From: Acetobacter cerevisiae
GTDB lineage: Bacteria; Pseudomonadota; Alphaproteobacteria; Acetobacterales; Acetobacteraceae
DNA length: 37,564 nucleotides
NCBI RefSeq assembly: GCF_001580535.1
Contig: NZ_LHZA01000131.1
Coordinates: 1-37,564 of the forward strand
Reading direction: 5' to 3'
In this document: positions 8,409-16,413 of the stretch, one piece after another
Numbering within the stretch: the stretch's first letter is position 1
Layout: the number at the start of each line of letters is the position of its first letter
Program-made: the position numbers and the translations under genes
Notes under the pieces: model-generated
Database searches by the model: none
Seen by the model: the letters and a program-made list of their open reading frames with translations, nothing else
Told to the model about the DNA's origin: nothing

Positions 8409-9248
8409 TTAGAACCGGTAAGCGATACCAGCGGAGACCACGGTCGGGTCCAGAGATTCGTGTGCACGAACGCGCAGCGTTTCTGCAGGATTCTGAACCC
8501 ATGCATGCATACGGACAAACATCTGCTTGACGTCTGCGTTGAAGAACCAGTTACCAACCAGCTGATAGTCAAAGCCAGCATTGACAGACGGACCACCGGT
8601 AAAGCCGGAGTTCAGCTTGGTCAGACCCAGCGGGCTACCAGCATTGCCCTTCATGTTATGGAACCACATTGCCGTAACACCCACACCCACATACGGGTTG
8701 AAGCGCTTATGCGGACGGAAGTGCCATGCGAAGGTCAGCGTCGGCGGCAGCACCCAAGCACTCCCGACGTCCAGCTTGCGCGGGCCACCCAGAGACGGAA
8801 CATCGCTCCCCAGCGCAGCCACTTCGTGACGGGTGCTGGTGGCAATCAGGTCAACAGAGATGTTGTCCGTCAGGAAGTATTCCAGCGTCAGTTCAGGCAT
8901 TGCCTGGTTGGTGGTGGACAGGTGCGTGTTGCGCAGGGGAATGGTCGCACCACCGGCATGCAGAGCCACGTTGCTGTCACGGTCCTGCGGCAGAACGCCC
9001 ACACCGGACAGGCGGATCATGAAGTCACCTTTGCCCAGACCGATCTTGGTGCTGGCGCAGGTTTCAAAAATCCCGCAATGGCCGCTGCCCGGACGCGGAG
9101 CAGCCGGAATTTTGCTCATGACCGGAGCATTCACATAGGTTGCGTTCGGGGATGCCGGAGCAGCAACCTGTGCCTGAGCCGCGGCCGTGCCAGAAACCGC
9201 AGCCACACCCGCCGCAAGGGCTGTAAATAAGGAACGAAGCTTGACCAT
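8409..9248 (-). CDS. ompW: OmpW-family outer-membrane protein
   Basis: Small eight-stranded beta-barrel of the outer membrane (279 aa). A Sec signal peptide, 'MVKLRSLFTALAAGVAAVSG' continuing through TAAAQA, ends near residue 26. The mature part has OmpW features: 'GDFMIRLSGVGVLPQDRDS', 'LTLEYFLTDNISVDLIAT'-like strands, 'PPTLTFAWHFRP', 'FNPYVGVGVTAMWF', and a terminal aromatic (GIAYRF) for Bam assembly. OmpW proteins are often induced by oxygen limitation in other Proteobacteria. Here an FNR box lies 70-83 bp before the start codon and hemN follows 4 bp downstream, so low-oxygen induction is likely. The transported compound is unknown. The N-terminal 60 mature residues are Pro/Ala-rich and longer than in enterobacterial OmpW. 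Confidence 0.9.
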   Translation of the reverse strand: MVKLRSLFTALAAGVAAVSGTAAAQAQVAAPASPNATYVNAPVMSKIPAAPRPGSGHCGIFETCASTKIGLGKGDFMIRLSGVGVLPQDRDSNVALHAGGATIPLRNTHLSTTNQAMPELTLEYFLTDNISVDLIATSTRHEVAALGSDVPSLGGPRKLDVGSAWVLPPTLTFAWHFRPHKRFNPYVGVGVTAMWFHNMKGNAGSPLGLTKLNSGFTGGPSVNAGFDYQLVGNWFFNADVKQMFVRMHAWVQNPAETLRVRAHESLDPTVVSAGIAYRF

Positions 9249-9317
9249 ACCTGTTACTCTTCCAACTGCGCTGTAAGTTTATGAGTGGGGAGAAATCACG
9301 CGCAGAGGCCGGTCACC

Positions 9318-9331
9318 ATGATTTAGATCAA
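9318..9331 (-). promoter_or_regulatory. FNR box for ompW-hemN
   Basis: ATGAT-TTAG-ATCAA matches the FNR/FixK consensus TTGAT-N4-ATCAA at 9 of 10 defined positions. Its centre is about 38-42 bp upstream of the start predicted from the minus-strand TGATTT element, the class II activator position. It supports oxygen-limited activation of ompW and the downstream hemN. Confidence 0.7.
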
Positions 9332-9440
9332 ACCCACATCATGATGGGGCGAAGAGTGTGTTATTTAAACCACAGCGCACAACACAACTCTGATATTCGT
9401 TTAAAACATCCTTGCGAGTAGAGATTTTCGAGAGCTGTCG

Positions 9441-9454
9441 TTGAGTTATATCAA
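9441..9454 (+). promoter_or_regulatory. FNR box for the fnr gene (autoregulation)
   Basis: TTGAG-TTAT-ATCAA matches TTGAT-N4-ATCAA at 9 of 10 positions. A -10-like TAGATT (9475-9480) puts the likely start about 40 bp from the box centre, the class II activator position, so fnr is probably positively autoregulated. It would also be compatible with repression if the real start lies closer. Confidence 0.65.
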
Positions 9455-9549
9455 CAATAACCTAATATTTACGATAGATTTCCCTGACACAGGCTTTTCC
9501 GGATAATCCTCGCATCCGCAAGAGTCGGCTTTGCCGGACCCATACCTTC

Positions 9550-10329
9550 ATGCCGCCTGCTCCCCATTCACGGACACAGTCCATACCGCTCAGGCGCAGG
9601 TTTACGCCTGAAGCCCGGACTGATCTTCATCGTTGTCTTGTCTGTGAAATTCGCGAACACAGCGTGTGCAACGGCATTGATGACACTGAGCTGGCCATCC
9701 TCGCACAAGCCTCAAAACGGCTGACACTGCCGCCCGGCACAGCCATGATTGAAGAAGGCACACCCGCACTGTCCTTCTTCAACGTGACATCCGGCACGGT
9801 CAAACTGTTCAAATCCCTTCCGGATGGCCGCCGCCAGATTACGGGTTTTGCAGATGTCGGGCACTTTCTTGGCCTGACCACAGCCAGGACCTATTCCTTT
9901 GGCGCGGAAACGGTGGATACCGTGCAGGTCTGCCGTTTTCTGCGCCCTCAGCTGGAAACATTGCTGACGGATTACCCGCAGTTTGAACGCAGGCTGCTGG
10001 ATGAAGTGACGGACGAACTGGCGGAAGCGCAGGAACAAATGCTGCTGCTGGGCCGCAAGACGGCGCGCGAGCGCGTCGCCAGTTTCCTCTTAAACCGCAT
10101 GATGCCACCAGCCCCCTCCGGGCAGGGCAAAACCGAAGGCCGTCTGGTCTCTCTCCCCATGACACGGGTCGATATTGCGGATTATCTGGGTCTGACCATT
10201 GAAACGGTGAGCCGCACGATCAGCGCCCTCCGGCGTGAGCAGACCATTACCGGCACCGATAATCACGGGATCCGGGTGCTGTCCGTCACGCGCCTGCGGG
10301 ACCTCGCCTCAGGGCAGGATAGTCGCTAA
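9550..10329 (+). CDS. Crp/Fnr-family oxygen-sensing regulator with Fe-S cysteines
   Basis: 259-aa FNR-type regulator. N-terminal cysteines C29-x2-C32-x7-C40 ('CLVCEIREHSVCNG') plus the central C128 in 'VQVCRFL' give the four ligands for an oxygen-labile [4Fe-4S] cluster; the spacing is that of alphaproteobacterial FnrN/FnrL-like proteins. A cyclic-nucleotide-binding-type beta-roll covers about 45-150. The winged HTH 'TRVDIADYLGLTIETVSRTI' (205-224) carries the E-x2-S-R recognition residues that read TTGAT half-sites. It is divergent from ompW-hemN, and both upstream regions hold FNR boxes, so it probably activates them and itself under low oxygen. Its 3' end overlaps the convergent outer-membrane factor gene by 21 bp. 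It probably corresponds to the acetic-acid-bacterial FnrG type. Confidence 0.92.
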   Translation: MPPAPHSRTQSIPLRRRFTPEARTDLHRCLVCEIREHSVCNGIDDTELAILAQASKRLTLPPGTAMIEEGTPALSFFNVTSGTVKLFKSLPDGRRQITGFADVGHFLGLTTARTYSFGAETVDTVQVCRFLRPQLETLLTDYPQFERRLLDEVTDELAEAQEQMLLLGRKTARERVASFLLNRMMPPAPSGQGKTEGRLVSLPMTRVDIADYLGLTIETVSRTISALRREQTITGTDNHGIRVLSVTRLRDLASGQDSR

Positions 10330-11847
10330 CCCTTTATCCGGATGCCAGGACGGCGTGCGCGGCGCGTCCGGCTCCTTGCTGTTCCACCAGCCCCCACCCA
10401 GAGCCTGAAACAGCGCAACTGTATCTGACAATCTATCCGCTCTGGCCTGTGCCAGAGCCAGCTGAGCCTGAAGCTGGGTCTGCTGCGCCTGAAGCATAGA
10501 AACCTCACTCACATCGCCAAGCCGATACTGCGCCTGTGCAATATGCCAACTCTCTGCAGCTGCGGTAGCGGCGGAAGCATTGGCACCCAGGGCCGTGGCA
10601 TCGGAACGTATCGCGGTGAGCGTATCCGCAACATCCTGCAAAGCCGCAATAATGGTTGTGCGATAATCGGCTGCCGCCTGATCATACTGCGCGCGGGCCG
10701 CATGTTCCTGATGCCGCAACAGACCGCCATCAAACAGCGGCTGGGTAATCATGGCAGCGATTTCCCACTGCCCAAACCCCGGTGAGGCCATCTGCGCGAT
10801 GGACGCCGCAGCAAAACCCGGCGTTGCCCCAAGCTGCACATTGGGCAGGCGGTTTGCGACTGCGACGCCAACCTGCGCACAGGCGGCGTGCCAGTTGGCC
10901 TGCGCTGTGCGGATATCCGGGCGCTGCTCAATCAGGCGAGCAGGCAGACTGACCGGCAAATCAACCGGCAGACTCAGACTCTCCAGCGTAAAGCTCGGCT
11001 CCGGCGCATCCGGCGCATCCCCCACCAGAGCCGCAATAAGGTGCTTTTGCTGCTCCAGCTGCTTTTGCAACGGGGCCAGAGTGGCTTCGTTTTGCGCCAG
11101 AGAGGCGCGCTGCATGGCCACATCATTGCGGGAAAACTGCCCGACCTGCTCCTGCCGTTCTGCCGAAGTCAGCAAGGTCCGCTGCAACGCCACCAGAGAC
11201 TGAGTGGCTTCCAGCTGCGCATTGAGTGCTGCGTAATCAATCGCCGCCTGCACAACGGAAGAGGTGAGCGTCAGATAAACCGCTTCCAGCTGGTCACGCT
11301 GGGCATCGCGCAAGGCTTTTGCGGCTTCCACCCCACGGCGCACACCGCCCCACAAATCCGGCACATAGGAAATATTCAGCTGCGCCGTATGCACGGTGTA
11401 AAGCCATGCGTTGCTGTTTGGCACGGGTGAGTATGTGCGGGAGGTCTTGTTCCGTGTCGGGTTGAAGCTCCCGGAAATGGACGGATACAGCGCGCTCTGC
11501 TGGGCCAGACGGTTTTCATTGGCCGCAGCCAACGCGTCCCGCGCGGATTCCAGAGACGGATTCTGGTCAAGCGCACGCCGTACCAGCCTGTCCAGATCCG
11601 GCGAATGGAACAGCGCCCACCATTGCGGCGGAATATCCTGCCCCGGATGGAACACCTGCACCACGCTCTGCGGGCCAGCAGCAGCGGCTTCAGCTGAGCC
11701 GGCCACAGGTTGCGTGCTGCTGCCTTTCCCGGCCTGCCCATACTCGGTGGGCGCTGGCGGCGCGGGTTTTTTAAAGTCCGGGCCTACGGCGCACCCACTC
11801 AAAGCCAGAGCTGTAGCTGCCCAGAGTATCAGTTTATTTGGCATCAT
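10309..11847 (-). CDS. efflux outer-membrane factor of the metal/RND operon (NodT/CusC-type lipoprotein)
   Basis: 512-aa outer-membrane channel of the adjacent tripartite pump. Lipoprotein signal with lipobox ALSGC (Cys19), then 'VGPDFKKPAPP', the same hallmark as the other outer-membrane factor in the window. OEP features include 'RLIEQRPDIRTAQANWHAA' and 'ITQPLFDGGLLRHQEHAARA'. The start ATG (11845-11847) overlaps the RND pump stop in an ATGA arrangement, implying translational coupling. It is the last gene of the fusion-protein / pump / channel operon. Its 3' end overlaps the convergent fnr gene by 21 bp with no room for an ordinary terminator. Sequence similarity to the first outer-membrane factor is only at family level, so this is not a recent duplication. 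Confidence 0.92.
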   Translation of the reverse strand: MMPNKLILWAATALALSGCAVGPDFKKPAPPAPTEYGQAGKGSSTQPVAGSAEAAAAGPQSVVQVFHPGQDIPPQWWALFHSPDLDRLVRRALDQNPSLESARDALAAANENRLAQQSALYPSISGSFNPTRNKTSRTYSPVPNSNAWLYTVHTAQLNISYVPDLWGGVRRGVEAAKALRDAQRDQLEAVYLTLTSSVVQAAIDYAALNAQLEATQSLVALQRTLLTSAERQEQVGQFSRNDVAMQRASLAQNEATLAPLQKQLEQQKHLIAALVGDAPDAPEPSFTLESLSLPVDLPVSLPARLIEQRPDIRTAQANWHAACAQVGVAVANRLPNVQLGATPGFAAASIAQMASPGFGQWEIAAMITQPLFDGGLLRHQEHAARAQYDQAAADYRTTIIAALQDVADTLTAIRSDATALGANASAATAAAESWHIAQAQYRLGDVSEVSMLQAQQTQLQAQLALAQARADRLSDTVALFQALGGGWWNSKEPDAPRTPSWHPDKGLATILP

Positions 11848-14800
11848 CGCGCAGGTCCCCGTGCGGCTGCCCGGCGCTCACACCACGCTTCCAGCTCGTA
11901 ATAGAATGTCGGCAGGATAAACAGCGTCAGAATCGTCGCGATCCCCAGACCGCCGACCACCACGGTCGCCAGACCCCGCTGCACGTCCGTGCCAATGCCG
12001 GTTGCCAGAGCGGCGGGCAGCATACCCATGCTGGCGACGGTGGCCGTCATCAACACAGGGCGGAAGCGTTCACCCGCCCCTTCCAGCACGGCGTCATACA
12101 AGGGCACACCCTGGGACCGATGCCGGTTGATGTTGGAAATCATGATGATCCCGTTCTGCACCGCCACGCCAAACAGCGCGATAAAGCCAACGGCGGTCGC
12201 CACGTTCAGGGTTTCACCCCGGACCTGTAGCGCGACCAGACCACCCAGCAGAGCCAGCGGCACCACAGCCAGAATCAGCACAGCCTGCCGCAGAACACGG
12301 AATTCCGCAAAGAGCAGAACTAGCATGACGATCAGCATGATGCCCAGCGCCACACTCAGGCGCGCCTGTGCGCGTTGCTGCTGCTCAAACGCGCCGGCCC
12401 ATTGCAGACGATACAGGCTGGTGTCGAAATGCACCTGTGCGGCAATTTTCTTCTGCGCTTCCGCCATATAGTCGGACAGAGGCCGCTTGCCGTTATCCAC
12501 GCGCAGGGTGATCTGCCGCTCCGTCATTTCATGCGAGATTGTGCCTTCACCGGTTTTCAGGCTGATCTGGGCAACCATTTCCAGCGGGATCTGCGCGCCA
12601 TTGGCCGCCGTCAGCGGGAGATGCGCCAGAGAGCGCAAATTGCTGACTGTGGCCGGAGGCACGCGCACCGTCATATTGTAGGTGCGATCTGCAATATAGA
12701 TTTGAGAGACCGGGCCATCGCCAATCGCATTGCCCACCACGGCCATGATGTCGGCAACAGAAATACCATAACGGGCGGCAGCAGGCCGGTCCGCCACAAT
12801 GTTGAGTTCCGGAATTTCCGGCTCCTGAAAGACGGACGCTTCGGTCGTGCCCTTCACGGTTTTCAGAACATCGACAATCTGGTTGCCAATCCGCCGGATT
12901 TCCCGTGCATCATTGCCATAAACGCGCAGAACCAGCGCAGAATGCGCGCCGCCGACCTGATCGTTCATACCATCGGCAATCGGCTGGCTGATGCCAAAAT
13001 CAATACCCGGAATTTTCGCCAGACGTTCATGCAGTTTGGCGACAAACTGAGCCTTTGTCTCGCCATGCGGCCAGGTGTTATACGGCTTGAGGCCCACGGG
13101 CACTTCGATGTGTGACGGGGTCCACGGGTCCGTGCCAGAATCATTCCGGCCCAGCTGGGTTACGGCGTAAGAGGTTTCTGGGAACGTATAGATGGCATGG
13201 CGTACTTCATCCGCCATGGCTCCGGCTTTTTCCAGTGAGAGGCCGGAGGGCAGCTGAACCTGGAGCCACAGCGCACCTTCATCCATTTCCGGTAGAAATT
13301 CGCGCCCGGTATTCATGCCCAGCACGACCACCAGCACAAAGGCAATCACGGCACCGATATAGGCCAGCAGAGGACGGCGCATGGCGTGGGCCAGACCGTC
13401 ATGGTACAGATGGTGCAGCTTTTCCAGCGGCTTGTTATGGAAAATCTTGTGCGGCTTGCGCATAGCCAGAAAAGCCAGCGAAGGCGTAAGCACAATGGCG
13501 CTGAGCAGCGCACCCAGCAGGGCAAAACTGACGGTAAAGGCCATGGGCCGGAACAGCCGCCCTTCCGCGCCTTCAAACGCAAAGAGCGGACTGTAAGCGA
13601 CAATAATTACCAGCGTAGAAAATACGATCGCGCGGCCCACATGTTTTGTCAGCCCTTCCACATCATCCAGAGACATGGTGCGGCCCGGTTCTGCTTCACG
13701 CAGGCGCAGGATGGATTCCGTCACCACAATCGCGCCGTCCACAATCACCCCGAAGTCAATCGCACCGAGGGAGAACAGGTTGGCGGGCATGCCGAGCAGG
13801 CTCATGATGAGAAAGACCGTCGCCAGCGCCAGCGGAATGGTTACTGCTGCCACCAGCGCACTCCGCGGGCTGCCAAGGAAGAGAATGAGGATGACAAAAA
13901 CCAGCCCCACCCCTTCCAGAACCGTATGGGTCACTTTCTCCGTAGTGGCATTCACCAGAACGTCGCGGTCGATATAGGGCACAATCCGCACACCCTGCGG
14001 CTCCAGCTGCTTTTGCAACTCCGCCACACGGGCATGCAGCAGATTCAGCACCTTCGAGGCGTTCTCGCCCGAGACCATGCTGACAATGCCCTCAATGGTA
14101 TCCGGGTTTCCGTTTTTCCCCAGAATCCCTTCCCGCACCTGATGTCCAAGCTGCATCCGGCCCAGTTCCCGCAGGAAAACCGGGGTGCCGTCATGCTGGG
14201 TCACGGGGATATCGCCCATTTCCTTCAGCGAATGGATCATGCCCATGCCGCGGACAATGTAGGACTGCTCGCCCCGCGCCACACGGCCACCGCCGGCGTT
14301 GATGCTGCTGCTGGTAATAGCCGTCAGAACATCATTCACCCCCACGTGGAAGCGGGAGAGAGCGGCCGGATCCAGAAGCAACTGATATTCCCGCGTGAAG
14401 CCGCCAAAATTGTTAATGGCCGCAACACCCTGCACTTTTGTCAGGGCAGGCACCACAATCCAGCGCTGAATTTCAGACAGCTGCATCAGATTCTGGCTGT
14501 CTGATTCCAGCGTGTAGCGGTAAATTTCACCCGATGGGCTGGTGACAGGCCCGAGGCTGGCCGTCACCCCCGGCGGCAGCGTGACCTGCGCCAGCTGTTC
14601 CGTCACACGCTGGCGGGCGGCGTAAACATTCACGCCATCCCGAAAAATCAGATTGATAAGCGAGAGGCCAAACGTGCTGCTGGAACGGCTGTTGGACAGC
14701 CCCGGCGTGGCCGCCAGCTGGCGTTCCAGCGGAATGGTGATCAGCTGCTCCACTTCCTCCGCAGCCAGCCCTGAGCTTTGGGTCGTGACCTGAACGGACA

Positions 14801-14933
14801 CGGCCCCGAGGTCGGGATAGGCTTCAACCGGAAGATCTTTCCAAGCCCAGCCGCCCCACAGGGCCAGCACCGCCATCGCCACAAAAACAATACGGCGTTC
14901 CCGCAGGCAGGCCGCAATAATCCGTTCAATCAT
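11844..14933 (-). CDS. heavy-metal-efflux RND transporter, CzcA/CusA family
   Basis: Inner-membrane proton/substrate antiporter (1029 aa, 12 predicted TM segments, two large periplasmic loops). Typical N-terminus 'RRIVFVAMAVLALWGGWAW' then 'LPVEAYPDL'. HME-family segments include 'TFGLSLINLIFRDGVNVYAA' and 'GIVSMVSGENASKVL'. TM4 carries D393, D399 and E406 in 'IDFGVIVDGAIVVTES', matching the proton-relay acids of CzcA-type divalent-cation pumps (CzcA D402, D408, E415), not the monovalent CusA version. Zn/Co/Ni/Cd export is thus the best guess, but some family members are uncharacterised and substrate is inference. The start overlaps the fusion-protein gene by 8 bp and the stop overlaps the outer-membrane factor by 4 bp. 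Confidence 0.93.
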   Translation of the reverse strand: MIERIIAACLRERRIVFVAMAVLALWGGWAWKDLPVEAYPDLGAVSVQVTTQSSGLAAEEVEQLITIPLERQLAATPGLSNSRSSSTFGLSLINLIFRDGVNVYAARQRVTEQLAQVTLPPGVTASLGPVTSPSGEIYRYTLESDSQNLMQLSEIQRWIVVPALTKVQGVAAINNFGGFTREYQLLLDPAALSRFHVGVNDVLTAITSSSINAGGGRVARGEQSYIVRGMGMIHSLKEMGDIPVTQHDGTPVFLRELGRMQLGHQVREGILGKNGNPDTIEGIVSMVSGENASKVLNLLHARVAELQKQLEPQGVRIVPYIDRDVLVNATTEKVTHTVLEGVGLVFVILILFLGSPRSALVAAVTIPLALATVFLIMSLLGMPANLFSLGAIDFGVIVDGAIVVTESILRLREAEPGRTMSLDDVEGLTKHVGRAIVFSTLVIIVAYSPLFAFEGAEGRLFRPMAFTVSFALLGALLSAIVLTPSLAFLAMRKPHKIFHNKPLEKLHHLYHDGLAHAMRRPLLAYIGAVIAFVLVVVLGMNTGREFLPEMDEGALWLQVQLPSGLSLEKAGAMADEVRHAIYTFPETSYAVTQLGRNDSGTDPWTPSHIEVPVGLKPYNTWPHGETKAQFVAKLHERLAKIPGIDFGISQPIADGMNDQVGGAHSALVLRVYGNDAREIRRIGNQIVDVLKTVKGTTEASVFQEPEIPELNIVADRPAAARYGISVADIMAVVGNAIGDGPVSQIYIADRTYNMTVRVPPATVSNLRSLAHLPLTAANGAQIPLEMVAQISLKTGEGTISHEMTERQITLRVDNGKRPLSDYMAEAQKKIAAQVHFDTSLYRLQWAGAFEQQQRAQARLSVALGIMLIVMLVLLFAEFRVLRQAVLILAVVPLALLGGLVALQVRGETLNVATAVGFIALFGVAVQNGIIMISNINRHRSQGVPLYDAVLEGAGERFRPVLMTATVASMGMLPAALATGIGTDVQRGLATVVVGGLGIATILTLFILPTFYYELEAWCERRAAARGPAR

Positions 14934-16068
14934 CGTTCAGCAAAACCCCACCGCGCGTCACGATGCGGTCTCCGGCACTCAGGCCGCTCAGAACCCGTGT
15001 ATCTTCACCTTCGTCGTAGGAAATACCAACCTTGCGCCGCTTGAACGTCCAGGGCGCGGTTTCCACAAACACCGTCACGTTGTCATTATTCATCAGCAGG
15101 GCCGACTGCGGCACCATCAGGCCCGGCGGCTGCTTGAGCTGGATATTGACCGTTGCGAACATATTGGGATGCAAGTCTTCATCCGGGTTCGGCAGCGGAA
15201 TCATGGCCCGCAGACGGCGCGTTTCGGGCCGCAGATCCGGCTCAACGGTGGCGATTTCTCCATACAGCACCACCCCGTCCCGCGCAGGCAGGGTGAGGGA
15301 AACGGACTGGCCAATATGGATCTGGTCCACATCGGCTTCCGGCACATCGGCCACGGCCCAGATTTCCGAGAGGTCTTCCACACTCAGCAAGGGCGCAGTG
15401 ATGTCCGTCACGTTCTGGCCGGGCGCCATGCTGACAGCAGACACCACGCCGTCCACCGGGGAGCGCAGGACCAGCTTGCCGCCTGCTGCCGCGGTATCAT
15501 CAAAAGAGCTCAGACGATCCTGCGCGCGGCGTTCTTCCGCCTGCGCCTGCACCAGAGCAGCGCGTGCGGCCTCAACATCCCGCGTGGCAGCCCCACCAGC
15601 CTGTTTGACCTGCTGAGCGCGCGCCATCGCAGCCTGCGCCAGCACCAGTCCGGCGCGTGCTTTTTCTTCATCCGTGGTGGCCTGCGCCATATCCCCGGCA
15701 AGCAGGGTCGCCAGCGGCTGGCCGTGCTTGACATGCTGACCGGGCACGACATTCAACGCCACAATGCGCCCGGTCACGGGTGCCAGAATGGGCACCTGCC
15801 GGGCAGGTTCCGTCACAATGGCGCCGGGAACGGACAGGGTATCCTTCGGGACAACAACCTGTACAGCCTCAACCCCCAGCCGCTTCCGCAGCGGCGAGCC
15901 CTCCGGCACGCTCAGGCTGCCATCCTGCCCCACAACAAGCGGGGTTTTCTCCGCCCATGCCGGGGTATTTGCCAGACACGCCAGAGCACAAAGCAGGCCA
16001 AACACGCGCCGACCCACCCGCAACCGCATAGGAACCACCCGTCCGGCTCGCATCACGCAACCCTGCAC
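14926..16068 (-). CDS. RND efflux periplasmic adaptor (membrane fusion protein)
   Basis: Periplasmic adaptor linking the RND pump to the outer-membrane channel (380 aa from the GTG at 16066-16068). Sec signal 'MRLRVGRRVFGLLCALACLA' continues to AWA|EK near residue 39. The order is HlyD/CusB-like: lipoyl half 'VPILAPVTGRIVALNVVPGQ', coiled-coil hairpin about 125-190, second lipoyl half 'LRSPVDGVVSAVSMAPGQNV', beta-barrel 'IWAVADVPEADVDQIHIGQS' and C-terminal membrane-proximal domain. Start choice is uncertain: ATG at 16051-16053 has AGGG upstream, and ATG at 16027-16029 gives the most compact signal peptide. It is the first gene of the operon. No Met/His metal-binding N-terminal extension is seen, in contrast to CusB or CzcB. 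Confidence 0.88.
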   Translation of the reverse strand: MQGCVMRAGRVVPMRLRVGRRVFGLLCALACLANTPAWAEKTPLVVGQDGSLSVPEGSPLRKRLGVEAVQVVVPKDTLSVPGAIVTEPARQVPILAPVTGRIVALNVVPGQHVKHGQPLATLLAGDMAQATTDEEKARAGLVLAQAAMARAQQVKQAGGAATRDVEAARAALVQAQAEERRAQDRLSSFDDTAAAGGKLVLRSPVDGVVSAVSMAPGQNVTDITAPLLSVEDLSEIWAVADVPEADVDQIHIGQSVSLTLPARDGVVLYGEIATVEPDLRPETRRLRAMIPLPNPDEDLHPNMFATVNIQLKQPPGLMVPQSALLMNNDNVTVFVETAPWTFKRRKVGISYDEGEDTRVLSGLSAGDRIVTRGGVLLNDD

Positions 16069-16336
16069 GGCAGATCAGAAAAATGAGTGAGTGTCATTGG
16101 GCGGATCGCTCCCACTTTATGAATTACGCAGGAGATACCCGCTCAGAACCTAAGCAAACAAGCCCCGAGGCTGGAGCATAGCTTTATTGCATTTGACGCA
16201 TTAAGCGGATCTTGCTGAAAATTTCATCCACAAAACATCGAATGTAATCAAAATTTTACAATGTTTTTGAGCTTCAAGGCTCTTCAAAGGCTATTTTTTA
16301 CGGTTTTTAGAAATAATACCACCCTGACAACACAAA
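16069..16336. other. gene-free AT-rich upstream region of the RND operon
   Basis: This stretch, part of a 345-bp gap, holds no ORF with a ribosome site. It is markedly AT-rich between about 16180 and 16320 compared with the flanking genes. It must contain the leftward promoter of the efflux operon. Several poor -35/-10 pairs are possible and I cannot choose among them. No adjacent metalloregulator gene and no strong dyad operator are visible. Confidence 0.4.
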
Positions 16337-16368
16337 AAAACGCTGGCCCCTTGCAGAGCCAGCGTTTT
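16337..16368 (-). terminator. intrinsic terminator of the DegP-type protease gene
   Basis: Perfect 11-bp stem AAAACGCTGGC / GCCAGCGTTTT with a 10-nt loop. On the minus strand it is followed by a run of seven T, a textbook Rho-independent terminator about 45 bp beyond the protease stop codon. Confidence 0.9.
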
Positions 16369-16413
16369 GCGAGACCGGATCTTGATGCCCGGTCTTAGAC
16401 GATGAAAGCCGTC

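Larger units (their letters stand above)
9249..9549. promoter_or_regulatory. divergent ompW-hemN / fnr regulatory region
   Basis: 301-bp gene-free, AT-rich stretch between the divergent ompW and fnr genes. It contains two FNR-type dyads, listed separately, each placed to serve one gene. Beyond these I see only candidate -10 elements: TGATTT on the minus strand (9298-9293) and TAGATT on the plus strand (9475-9480). No small ORF with a ribosome site is apparent. Confidence 0.6.

Noticed and set aside
13386..14504. 372-codon plus-strand frame inside the RND pump gene
   Set aside because: Complete overlap with a strongly conserved pump gene; the translation is His/Arg/Gln-rich shadow sequence without domains.
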